Assembly (NCBI RefSeq): GCF_024213195.1 | Contig: NZ_JANAVF010000017.1 | Span: 62,001-126,000 of the forward strand | Origin: Streptomyces sp. TBY4 | GTDB taxonomy: Bacteria > Actinomycetota > Actinomycetes > Streptomycetales > Streptomycetaceae | DNA: 64,000 nt | Reading direction: 5' to 3' | Shown: positions 48,331 through 56,881 of the stretch, in pieces | How positions within the stretch are numbered: position 1 is the stretch's first letter | Layout of the letters: every line of letters begins with the position of its first letter | Notes under the pieces: generated by a model | Database searches by the model: none | Told to the model about the DNA's origin: nothing | What the model saw: only the letters and a program-made list of their open reading frames with translations | Position numbers and translations under genes: made by a program

Positions 48331-51300
48331 GAGGAAGTCCGTTCCTGGTCGGGAGTGCGGCGGCGCAGCGCGGGCCGAGCCCGGCGGGGCGCCGCCGGCA
48401 CGGATCCGCGCAGTCTTTCGATGTGCTGCGCGAGGGTGGCGGGCGTCGGGTGCTGGAAGACGTCGCGGAGGGTGAGGGGGACGTCGAGGGAGGCGCCGAT
48501 CCGGTGGGTGAGGCGGGCGGCGAGCAGGGAGTGGCCGCCGTGGTCGAAGAAGTCGTCGTCGATGGAGAGCGGAGCCGCCGTGCCCAGGGCATCGACGAAG
48601 AGGGCGAGGAGCGCCGCCTCCAGCTCGGTGCGCGGGGCGCGCCCGCCGACGACGGCGGCCGCCTCGGGGACGGGCAGCGCCCGCTTGTCGATCTTCCCGT
48701 TCGGGGTGAGGGGCAGCCGGTCCAGCAGGACCACGAACGCCGGGACCATGTGGTCCGGCAGCAGCGTGCGCAGCCAGAGCCGGACGTCCTGGCCGGAGAG
48801 ACCGGGCGCGGTCGTGACGAGATAGGCCGCGAGCTGGGGCGTGTTGTGGTGGTCGGGGTGGGTGGAGAGGGTGGCCTGGGCGATCTCCGGGTGACTGGTG
48901 AGGACGGTCTCGATCTCCGTCGTCTCCACGCGGAAGCCGCGGATCTTGATCTGGGTGTCGGTGCGGCCGGCGTAGTGGAGGTTGCCTTCGCCGTCCCAGT
49001 GGGCTTGGTCGCCGGTGCGGTAGAGGCGGGTGCCGGGGGGTCCGTAGGGGTTGGGGACGAAGCTTGTTGCTGTGGTGGTGGGTTGGGCGAGGTAGCCGTG
49101 GGCGAGGCCGTCGCCGGTGAGGTAGAGCTCGCCGATCGTGCCGGGGGGCGTGGGCCGCAGTCGGGTGTCCAGTACGTAGGCGTGCTTGTTGGTCAGCGGC
49201 CGGCCGATGGAGACCGTGCCCGCCGGTTCGTCCGTGGCCGGGATGGGGTGGGTGGTGGTGAAGCCCATGGATTCGGCGGGGCCGTAGCCGTTGGTGATGG
49301 TGAGCTGGGGATGGCGGGTGTGGAGGCGGTGGACGTGGGTGGGGGAGGCGGGCTCGCCTCCGGTGTAGACGATCCGTGTGGTGGCGAAGGTGTCCGGGTG
49401 TTCGTCGGTGAGGTAGTTGAAGAGGCTGGAGGACAGCTGGAGCATGGTCACGGCGTGACGTTGCGACAGTGCGGCGATGAGTGCGGGTTCGGGTCGTTGT
49501 CCGGGTTGGAGGACGGTGGTGCCGCCGTGGAGGAGGGCTCCCCAGAACTCGAGGCTGAAGGCGTCCCAGGAGACGGGGGAGCACTGAAGGAAGGTTTCCT
49601 CCGGGCCGAAGTGCGCGTAGGTCTGGGCGGTGATCGTGGAGACGAGGTTGCGGTGGGAGGACAGGATGCCCTTGGGGCGTCCGGTCGAGCCCGAGGTGAA
49701 CATCACGCAGGCCACATCGGCGGGCGTCAGGGTGACACCCGGGCCGGTGGCCGGCTGCCGGCCGATGGCGTCGGCCTCGGAGTCCACGAGCACGCAGTCC
49801 CACGGTCCGGGCACCCGGGCGTGGTGCAGAGAGTCGGTGACCAGAACGCCCACCCCCGCGTCCCGCGCGGTACCTGCCAGTCGTTCGTCGGGGAACTCGG
49901 GGTCGAGGAGGGCGTATCCGGCGCCGGTCTTGAGGACGGCGAGGAGCGCTACGGCGAAGTCGGCGCCGCGGTCGAGGAGCACACCGGCCAAGTCGCCGCG
50001 CCGGAGGCCGCGTTCGGCGAGGTGATGGGCGAGCCGGTTGGAACGGGCGTCGAGTTCGGCGTACGTGAGTTCGTCCTCGCCGAAGACGAGTGCGCGGGCA
50101 TCGGGGCGGATGCGGGCCTGCTCCTCGAAGCGGTCGACGAGGGTGGCCTCCCCGATGTCGGCACGGCGCCCGGTCCACTCCTCCAGCACCTGACACCGCT
50201 CGGCCGCGCCCAGCAACTCCAGCTCCGACAGCAGGACATCAGGTACGTCGACTACGTGCTCCAGAGTCCGGCGCAGCATCTGCGCCATGCGCTCCACGGT
50301 GGCGCGCTCGTACAGGTCGGAGCTGAACAGCACCGCCCCCGTCAGCGGCCCGTCCGGCTCCGCCCGCAGCAGGAACTCCAGGTCGAACTTGACCGCACCC
50401 GTCGCCAGCGGCTCCGCTGCCCCGGCCCGCAGGCCCGGGAGGTCCGGAGCGAGTTCCGGACCCGACTCCAGGGCCAGGCACACCTGGAAGAGCGGGTGCC
50501 GGGCTGCCGAGCGCGTCGGATTGACGGCCTCCAGCACCCTGTCGAAGGGGACGTCCTGATGGGCGAAGGCGTCCAGGTCGGCGGTCCGGACCCGGGAGAG
50601 CAGTTCCCGGAAGGCGGGATCGCCCGAGGTGTCGGTCCGCAGCACGAGGGTGTTGACGAAGAACCCCACCAGCTCCGACAGGGCCTCGTCCGTGCGCCCC
50701 GCGACCGGTGAGCCGAGGGGGACGTCCGTCCCCGCACCGAGCCGGGTCAGCAGCGCGGCCAGCGCGGCCTGCACCACCATGAACGGCGTGCACCGCTCGG
50801 CTCGCGCCAGCTCGACGATCCGCTTGTGCAGCCGGCGGCCGAAGTCCACGTGCACCGCCCCGCCTAGCTGCCCTGCCACCGCGGGCCGGGGCCGGTCGGT
50901 GACCAGCCCGAGCTCCTCCGGCAGCCCGGCCAGTGCGGACTTCCAGTACGCCAGCTGGCCGTCCAGCACCGAGCCGTCCGCCTGTGCCTCGCGCTGCCAC
51001 AGCGCGTAGTCGGCGTAGTCCACGGGCAGCGGGTCCCAGTCCGGGGCACGGCCCTCGCGCCGGGCCGCGTACGCGGTCGACAGATCGTCGAAGAGCGGGC
51101 GTAGCGACTGGCCGTCGGTGGCGATGTGGTGCAGGAGGACGAGCAGGGTGGACTCGCTCTCACCGGTCCGCAGCAGGGACACGCGCAGCGGATGCTCGGC
51201 GGCCAGGTCGAAGGAGTGCCCGGACGCCGCCAGCAGTTCGGCTTCCAGGTCCTGCGGGGCCACCGCGAGGACCTCGAAGGCGGCAGGACCCGCCGGGTCG

Positions 51301-54300
51301 ACGATCTGCCGGGGGTCGCCGTCCACGGTGGTGAACCGGGTGCGCAGCGGCTCGTGCCGGCCGACGAGGTCGCCGAAGGCGGCCCGCAGCGCCGCCACGT
51401 CCACGGCGCCGTCCAGCCGTACCGCCATCGGCACGTTGTACGAGGTCCCCTGCCCCTGGAGCTGGGACACCAGCCAGAGGCGCTGCTGGGCGAAGGACAG
51501 CGGCAGCTGCCCCGGCCGCACGGCGGCCCGGGTCAGCGGCGGCAGCGCGGGCCGGCCCGAAGCGGCCGTGATCTGGCGGGCCAGGGCCGCGGGGGTGGGG
51601 TGTTGGAAAACGTCGCGCAGGGTGAGGGTGACGCCGAGGGTGGCGCCGATCCGGTTGACCAGCCGGGCGGCGAGCAGGGAGTGGCCGCCGTGGTCGAAGA
51701 AGCCGTCGTCGATGGAGAGCGGGGCGGGGGAGTCGAGCACCTCGCTGACAAGGGTCCGGACGATCTCCTCCAGCTCGGTCCGCGGCTGGCGGCCACCCGC
51801 GTTCAGCGGCAGTTCGACGGCCGGCAGCGCCCGCTTGTCGATCTTCCCGTTCGCGGTGAGGGGCAGCCGGTCCAGTACCGCGAACTGCGCCGGGACCATG
51901 TGCTCCGGCAGCCGCTCGCGCAGCCACGTCTTCAGCTCGGCCGGGCCCAGCTCCGTGCCGGGCACGAGGGTGACGTAGGCCGTGAGATGGGTGGTGTGCA
52001 CCAGGGTGGCCTGGGCGATGTGGGGGTGGCCGGTGAGGACGGTCTCGATCTCCGTCGTCTCCACGCGGAAGCCGCGGATCTTGATCTGGGTGTCGGTGCG
52101 GCCGGTGTAGTGGAGGTTGCCTTCGCCGTCCCAGTGGGCTTGGTCGCCGGTGCGGTAGAGGCGGGTGCCGGGGGGTCCGTAGGGGTTGGGGACGAAGCTT
52201 GTTGCTGTGGTGGTGGGTTGGGCGAGGTATCCGTGGGCGAGGCCGTCGCCGGTGAGGTAGAGCTCGCCGATCGTGCCGGGGGGTGTGGGGCGCAGTCGGG
52301 TGTCGAGGACGTAGGCGTGCTTGTTCGTGAGCGGCCGGCCGATGGACACGGTGGGCGCCGGACGGGCGGTGACGGGGATGGGGTGGGTGGTGGTGAAGCC
52401 CATGGATTCGGCGGGGCCGTAGCCGTTGGTGATGGTGAGCTGGGGATGGCGGGCGTGGAGGCGGTGGACGTGGGTGGGGGAGGCGGGTTCGCCACCCGTG
52501 TACACGATCCGGGTCGTGGCGAAGGCCTCGGGATGTTCGTCGGTCAGGAAGTTGAAGAGGCTGGAGGACAGCTGCAGCATCGTGACGCCCCAGCGCGGGG
52601 CCAGTGCGGCGATGGCTGCGGGTTCGGGTCGTTGTCCGGGTTGGAGGACGGTGGTTCCGCCGTGGAGGAGGGCTCCCCAGAATTCGAGGCTGAAGGCGTC
52701 CCAGGAGACGGGGGAGCACTGGAGGAAGGTTTCCTCCAGTCCGAAGTGCGCGTAGGTCTGGGCGGTGAGGGTGGAGACGAGATTGCGGTGGGAGGACAGG
52801 ATGCCCTTGGGGCGTCCGGTCGAGCCCGAGGTGAACATCACGCAGGCCACATCGGCGGGCGTCAGGGGGATGCCGAGGGAGCCGGACGACCGGCCGTCGA
52901 TGGCCTCGGCCTCGGAGTCCACCAGCACGGTCGCCCAGGGCCCACTGCCCACCCGGGCGTGGTGCGCCCCGTCACTCACCAGCACACGCAGGCCGGCCTG
53001 GGCGGCCGTACCCGTCAGCCGCTCGTCGGGGAACTCGGGGTCCAGGAGGGCGTATCCGGCGCCGGTCTTGAGGACGGCGAGGAGGGCTACGGCGAAGTCG
53101 GTGCCGCGGTTGAGGAGCACACCGGCCAAGTCGCCTCGTGTGAGGCCTCGTTCGGTGAGGTGATGGGCGAGGCGGTTGGAGCGGGCGTCGAGTTCGCCGT
53201 AGGTGAGCTCCTCTTCGCCGAAGACCAGGGCGCGGGCATCTGGGCGGATGCGGGCCTGCTCCTCGAAGCGGTCGACGAGGGTGGCCTCCCCGATGTCGGC
53301 ACGGCGTCCGGTCCACTCCTCCACGACCTGACGACGCTCGACGGCATCCAGCAATTCCAGCTCGGAGAGCGGGACTTCGAGCTCCGAGTCCAATGCAGCC
53401 GTCACGAACCGGAGGAACCGCTCCTGATGTCCGGCCACCGCCGCCAGGTCGCAGACCTGCGGGGCCGCGTCGAAGTCGATGCGCAGCCCGCCCTCGGGCC
53501 CCAGGTCGTAGACGCCGACCGCCAGGTCCTCCACGGGACCGTTGCTCATGTTGTGCTGCGTCGTCGGGAAGCCGCAGAACCGCATCCCCGGCGTGAAGGC
53601 CATGATGTTGACCAGCGGGGCCGTGATCCGCCGCTCCGACTCGCCGACACCCAGGTCCCGGCACATGTCCTCGTACCGGGTGCGCTGGTGCGCCAGGCCC
53701 TGCCGGGTCTCCTTGACCACGGCCGTCAGCAGCTCGGCGAGCGTCCCGTCGGGAGCCACGGGTACCCGCAACGGCACCACGTTCGACATCATCCCCGGTG
53801 TGCGCCGGGCCAGTTCCGTGCGCCGCCCCGTCACCGGAAGCCCGAGCACCGGCTCGGTGCTCCCGCTCACCCGGTGCACGTACGCCGCCACGAGCGCGAT
53901 CACCAGCATCGTCCACGGTGCCCGCTGCGACCGGGCCGCCTCCCGGAGCCGGTCCGCCCGGTCCGGTGGCAGCACCACGGTGCGCCGTACGAAGGGCAGC
54001 GCGCCCGGCGCCGGTCCGCCGCTGTGGCCCTCGCCGAGCCGCGGGGTCTGCGGAAGCCCCGCGAGGTGCCCGGCCCAGTGCGCCCGGTCCGCCGCCGCCT
54101 CCGGGGACGTACGGTACTGCGCGTCCTCTGCGTACAGGACCTCCAGCGTCCCGAACGGGCTCGGCCCCCAGGACTCGCCGGCCGCGCCCCGCTCGTACAG
54201 CTCCACCAGCCGCTGGTCCATCAGGGCGACGCCCAGGCCGTCGACGGCCAGGTGGTGGAAGGCGTGGAAGTAGAACCAGCGCCGTTCGCCGCCGGGCGCG

Positions 54301-54728
54301 GTTCCCGCGTCGATCAGGAGGTGCCGGGTCAGCCAGCCGTCCGCCAGGTCGAAGGGCCGGGCCAGCTCCGCGTCCATCAGCTGCCGGGCCGCTCCGACGG
54401 GGTCCGTCTCGCCGCTCAGGTCCAGCAACTCCAGCCGCCGGTCGCCCGGTTCGGCGCGGACGAGCTGCCACAGCCCGCCGTCCTCGTCCGCGGCGGTGCC
54501 GTGGATGCGCAGCGCGTCCGCCTCGCGGGCCAGCTGGTACCAGGCCCGCGCGAGGAGCCCGGGATCGAGGTCTCCCAGGATCTCGCGGAACTCCCCGATG
54601 TTGTAGCGGCAGCCGGAAGCGTCCAGCCCGTGGGCCATCCAGATGTCGCGTTGCGCCGCCGACAGCGGCAGCCGCGCAGCGACCGGCACGTGCGCGGTAC
54701 TGCTCGATTCAGCGGGCTTGGGGGACAT
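48327..54728 (-). CDS. NRPS: C-A-T-C-A-T with two near-identical A-T units
   Basis: A 2133-aa dimodular synthetase. C1 begins RLPLSAAQRDIWMAHGLDAS and has HHLAVDG near residue 160. It looks like EntF-type C domains that take an acyl or aryl donor. A1 (FTSGSTGRPKG near 636), T1 GGHSLL near 1011, C2 (HHIATDG near 1203), A2 (near 1680), T2 near 2061. Both A domains carry the same pocket residues by eye, DALMYGGGFK, so they should activate the same residue. I cannot assign it. The C-terminal A sequences are almost the same at DNA level. No TE or epimerase is present. ATG 54728 is eight bases after TTGAGGAG. ATG 54746 is an alternative. Confidence 0.93.
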   Translation of the reverse strand: MSPKPAESSSTAHVPVAARLPLSAAQRDIWMAHGLDASGCRYNIGEFREILGDLDPGLLARAWYQLAREADALRIHGTAADEDGGLWQLVRAEPGDRRLELLDLSGETDPVGAARQLMDAELARPFDLADGWLTRHLLIDAGTAPGGERRWFYFHAFHHLAVDGLGVALMDQRLVELYERGAAGESWGPSPFGTLEVLYAEDAQYRTSPEAAADRAHWAGHLAGLPQTPRLGEGHSGGPAPGALPFVRRTVVLPPDRADRLREAARSQRAPWTMLVIALVAAYVHRVSGSTEPVLGLPVTGRRTELARRTPGMMSNVVPLRVPVAPDGTLAELLTAVVKETRQGLAHQRTRYEDMCRDLGVGESERRITAPLVNIMAFTPGMRFCGFPTTQHNMSNGPVEDLAVGVYDLGPEGGLRIDFDAAPQVCDLAAVAGHQERFLRFVTAALDSELEVPLSELELLDAVERRQVVEEWTGRRADIGEATLVDRFEEQARIRPDARALVFGEEELTYGELDARSNRLAHHLTERGLTRGDLAGVLLNRGTDFAVALLAVLKTGAGYALLDPEFPDERLTGTAAQAGLRVLVSDGAHHARVGSGPWATVLVDSEAEAIDGRSSGSLGIPLTPADVACVMFTSGSTGRPKGILSSHRNLVSTLTAQTYAHFGLEETFLQCSPVSWDAFSLEFWGALLHGGTTVLQPGQRPEPAAIAALAPRWGVTMLQLSSSLFNFLTDEHPEAFATTRIVYTGGEPASPTHVHRLHARHPQLTITNGYGPAESMGFTTTHPIPVTARPAPTVSIGRPLTNKHAYVLDTRLRPTPPGTIGELYLTGDGLAHGYLAQPTTTATSFVPNPYGPPGTRLYRTGDQAHWDGEGNLHYTGRTDTQIKIRGFRVETTEIETVLTGHPHIAQATLVHTTHLTAYVTLVPGTELGPAELKTWLRERLPEHMVPAQFAVLDRLPLTANGKIDKRALPAVELPLNAGGRQPRTELEEIVRTLVSEVLDSPAPLSIDDGFFDHGGHSLLAARLVNRIGATLGVTLTLRDVFQHPTPAALARQITAASGRPALPPLTRAAVRPGQLPLSFAQQRLWLVSQLQGQGTSYNVPMAVRLDGAVDVAALRAAFGDLVGRHEPLRTRFTTVDGDPRQIVDPAGPAAFEVLAVAPQDLEAELLAASGHSFDLAAEHPLRVSLLRTGESESTLLVLLHHIATDGQSLRPLFDDLSTAYAARREGRAPDWDPLPVDYADYALWQREAQADGSVLDGQLAYWKSALAGLPEELGLVTDRPRPAVAGQLGGAVHVDFGRRLHKRIVELARAERCTPFMVVQAALAALLTRLGAGTDVPLGSPVAGRTDEALSELVGFFVNTLVLRTDTSGDPAFRELLSRVRTADLDAFAHQDVPFDRVLEAVNPTRSAARHPLFQVCLALESGPELAPDLPGLRAGAAEPLATGAVKFDLEFLLRAEPDGPLTGAVLFSSDLYERATVERMAQMLRRTLEHVVDVPDVLLSELELLGAAERCQVLEEWTGRRADIGEATLVDRFEEQARIRPDARALVFGEDELTYAELDARSNRLAHHLAERGLRRGDLAGVLLDRGADFAVALLAVLKTGAGYALLDPEFPDERLAGTARDAGVGVLVTDSLHHARVPGPWDCVLVDSEADAIGRQPATGPGVTLTPADVACVMFTSGSTGRPKGILSSHRNLVSTITAQTYAHFGPEETFLQCSPVSWDAFSLEFWGALLHGGTTVLQPGQRPEPALIAALSQRHAVTMLQLSSSLFNYLTDEHPDTFATTRIVYTGGEPASPTHVHRLHTRHPQLTITNGYGPAESMGFTTTHPIPATDEPAGTVSIGRPLTNKHAYVLDTRLRPTPPGTIGELYLTGDGLAHGYLAQPTTTATSFVPNPYGPPGTRLYRTGDQAHWDGEGNLHYAGRTDTQIKIRGFRVETTEIETVLTSHPEIAQATLSTHPDHHNTPQLAAYLVTTAPGLSGQDVRLWLRTLLPDHMVPAFVVLLDRLPLTPNGKIDKRALPVPEAAAVVGGRAPRTELEAALLALFVDALGTAAPLSIDDDFFDHGGHSLLAARLTHRIGASLDVPLTLRDVFQHPTPATLAQHIERLRGSVPAAPRRARPALRRRTPDQERTSS
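48430..50195. repeat. Long direct repeat, copy 1 (second A-T unit)
   Basis: This segment is homologous to 51570-53338 with an offset of about 3.13 kb. The middle part (about 48900-49700) differs from its partner at only scattered positions, including silent sites, which points to recent duplication or gene conversion. Confidence 0.8.
51570..53338. repeat. Long direct repeat, copy 2 (first A-T unit)
   Basis: Partner of 48430-50195. The most similar core is about 52030-52830. This core is also visibly richer in T on the plus strand than the surrounding NRPS sequence. Confidence 0.8.
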
Positions 54729-54876
54729 TCCGGTGCTCCTCAACATGGTCTCCGTGACGGGCGGTCGAGCGGGGCCCGGACGCCGGTCCGGGTTCTGCCG
54801 TGCGGTCCGGCCGTACGCCATACAACCGGCGGGCCCGCGGGCCCTGCGGCAGTTGCTCCGGCACTCGGCCAGCAGT

Positions 54877-56325
54877 TCAGGCGGCAGTGGCAGTGGCAGT
54901 GGCAGTGGCAGTGGCAGTGGCGGAACGCGGCCCCGGGGCGGAGGCCCGGCACGCGGCCCGGACCAGACCGAGGACCCGGAAGCAGGCGGGGCCGCCCTCG
55001 TGCGCGGCCCGCACCACACCGCTGAGGAGCAGCTCGCGCAGCAGCCGCCCGGTCTCCGCCAGGCCGCCGCCGGTGAGGCCGGTGATCCCGGCCAGCTCGA
55101 ACTCCTCCCCGGGCCGGTCGCACAGGGCCTCCAGCAGGTCCCGAGCGGCCGGCGTGAGCCGGTCCAGCCGGTGGAGCAGCACACCGCGGAACCCGTCCGC
55201 CCCCGCCCGGCCGCCCAAGTGGTCGAGCAGGGCCACCGGATCCTCGTCGAGGCTGTCGCACAGCGCGCGCAGATCGCACACGACCAGCCAGGAGGCGGCC
55301 GCGGCCAATGCTCCCGGATGCCCGTCCAGCCGACGGCAGACCCATGCCGCCCGCTCCGTGTCGCCCGCCGTCGGGGCGGACTCCGGGCGGACCCGCCGGA
55401 CGTGGTCGAGGAACAGCCTCACCGAGGGGGCCGAGGTGTCCACCGCTCCGGCCGCGGGCACCTCCAGAGGTGCCAGCAGGAAGATCCGCTCACCGGGCAC
55501 CTCCCACGGCCGGTCGGAGGTCACGAGCAGCCGCAGCCCGGGGCAGGCCCGCAGCAGGCCCATCAGCCGGTCGCAGCGGGCCGTGCCGGCCGGAACGCCG
55601 TCGAGCACCAGCAGCACGCGCTGGTCCCCCAGCAGTTCCGCGAGCGCCCCGACGGCGCCCGGCGACCCCGGGGCGGCTGCGGTGCCGGTCCCGGAGCTTG
55701 TTCCCGTGCTCGTCCCGGTGCCCGTACCGGTGTGCCGCATCCCGTTCACCGGTGCGAGCAGCTCGTCGACCGCGGCCGCGACCCGCGCCGCGGGCTCGTC
55801 GTCCGCGCATCCCAGGTGGTCGGCCGCCGTACCGGGGAAGGCGTGCCAGAGCACCGGCATCCCGGCCGAGTGGAGCCGCTCGGCCACGGCCAGCGCCAGC
55901 CGCGTCTTGCCCACGCCGGCCAGCCCCACCAGGTGGACCAGCCGCTCCGCGCCCGAGGAGAGTTCCCGCTCCAGCCCCGCCAGCTCCGCTTCCCGGCCCA
56001 CGATCGGGTGCAGGGCCGTGGGCGGGGCGGGCGGCTGCTCCCAGCCCGCACCGGTGGCCCGTCCCCGCTGGACGGCCGCCTCGAGCGAGGCCCGGGCCCG
56101 CGGTCCCAGCCGCAGTGCGTCGGCCATCAGGCGCAGGGTCTCGGGTCGGGGCCGTCTCGCCTTGCCCTGCTCCAGATCGCGGATCGCGCGGACGCTGATG
56201 GTGGACAGGTCGGCCAGCTCCTGCTGGGTGAGCCCGATCCGCAGCCGGTGGGCCCGGATCAGGACACCCAGCCGGGTGGCCTCCTGTGCGAGGGGTACTG
56301 CGGCGGCGACGGCCGTGCTGTGCAT
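54877..56325 (-). CDS. XRE-HTH/NB-ARC regulator
   Basis: A 482-aa protein with an N-terminal XRE-type HTH (about 16-75; LIRAHRLRIGLTQQELADLS followed by VRAIRDLEQGKARRP) and an NB-ARC-like ATPase. The P-loop is VGLAGVGKTRLAL near residue 140 and the Walker B-like segment RVLLVLDGVP. Between them is a Gly/Thr repeat (TGTGTGTSTGTSSGTGT). The protein ends in Ala-Thr dipeptides encoded by a hexanucleotide repeat. There is no TPR domain, so it is shorter than typical members. ATG 56325 follows GGGAG. It probably regulates the NRPS operon that starts 148 bp downstream. Confidence 0.85.
   Translation of the reverse strand: MHSTAVAAAVPLAQEATRLGVLIRAHRLRIGLTQQELADLSTISVRAIRDLEQGKARRPRPETLRLMADALRLGPRARASLEAAVQRGRATGAGWEQPPAPPTALHPIVGREAELAGLERELSSGAERLVHLVGLAGVGKTRLALAVAERLHSAGMPVLWHAFPGTAADHLGCADDEPAARVAAAVDELLAPVNGMRHTGTGTGTSTGTSSGTGTAAAPGSPGAVGALAELLGDQRVLLVLDGVPAGTARCDRLMGLLRACPGLRLLVTSDRPWEVPGERIFLLAPLEVPAAGAVDTSAPSVRLFLDHVRRVRPESAPTAGDTERAAWVCRRLDGHPGALAAAASWLVVCDLRALCDSLDEDPVALLDHLGGRAGADGFRGVLLHRLDRLTPAARDLLEALCDRPGEEFELAGITGLTGGGLAETGRLLRELLLSGVVRAAHEGGPACFRVLGLVRAACRASAPGPRSATATATATATATAA
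54883..54918 (+). repeat. Six tandem GGCAGT hexamers at the end of the XRE gene
   Basis: On the minus strand the repeat encodes (Ala-Thr)n at the extreme C-terminus. Changes in copy number would stay in frame and alter only the tail length. Confidence 0.9.
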
Positions 56326-56676
56326 GTGCGCTCCCGGCGGTGGTGGTGGGGAACGACGGGGCCTGGGGTGGTGCGGCCCGGTTCCTGGCTCCCATCGTCG
56401 GCAGGGCGCTATCGCCCCGGCATCCCCGGACGTACCGCCTCCGGAAGGCCGTCCTATCGCGGTGCGGGCCAGCCGGCGTCGCCCTCGCGCCGCTGCCGAC
56501 GGGCGGGCCGACGGCTATCACCCCACGGGCCGACGGCTATCACCGCGCGGGGATGCCCGTGATAGCGCGGGGATAGGGCCGGGGGCGGTGCGGGGATTCC
56601 GGCCCTTCCTAATGTCTGTCCCAGAACGAAGGAAGCGCCCCGGAAAACCGGAGCGCACCGACGAAAGGACCTGGAA
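56326..56676. other. Regulatory intergenic region with repeated CTATC/GATAG boxes
   Basis: 351 bp between the divergent XRE regulator and a small secreted peptide gene. It contains CTATC at 56409, 56454, 56515 and 56537, and GATAG at 56561 and 56572. The 56515 and 56537 copies lie in an 18-bp direct repeat, GGGCCGACGGCTATCACC, 22 bp apart. TAATGT at 56610 is a possible -10 for the peptide gene. No gene is seen here. Confidence 0.6.
56561..56576 (+). promoter_or_regulatory. GATAG-N6-GATAG direct repeat (11-bp period)
   Basis: Two GATAG boxes 11 bp apart, one helical turn, 100 bp upstream of the small peptide ATG. SARP regulators bind direct repeats with this period. The same arrangement recurs at 60292-60307. 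Confidence 0.5.
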
Positions 56677-56859
56677 ATGAAGCTCGCCACCGCCTTCCGC
56701 GCCGCCCTCGTCACCGTCGCCATCGCCGGTGCCGCCGTGTTCGGCGCCCAGGCCGCCCAGGCCGACGGCCCGGTCACCCCCGCCACCACGGCCGGCAACC
56801 CGGCCCCCCAGGCCACCCCGTCGCCGAGCACCACCACGAAGACCAACCCGTGGGACTGA
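56677..56859 (+). CDS. Small secreted Pro/Thr-rich peptide, 60 aa
   Basis: MKLATAFRAALVTVAIAGAAVFGAQAAQA is a clear Sec signal peptide: basic n-region, long Ala/Val h-region and an AQA-type cleavage site. The mature part is only about 30 residues (DGPVTPATTAGNPAPQATPS then PSTTTKTNPWD), Pro/Thr-rich and with no cysteine. AAAGGAC lies upstream of ATG 56677. It sits between the two cluster regulators on the opposite strand. Function unknown. It could be a signalling or surface peptide. Confidence 0.68.
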   Translation: MKLATAFRAALVTVAIAGAAVFGAQAAQADGPVTPATTAGNPAPQATPSPSTTTKTNPWD

Positions 56860-56881
56860 CGTCCCCCGCAGGGCCCCGGCG

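Noticed and set aside
54883..54918. GGCAGT repeats as a possible CRISPR or origin iteron array
   Set aside because: There are no spacers, the unit is six bases and the tract is in frame inside the XRE gene. It is a coding microsatellite.
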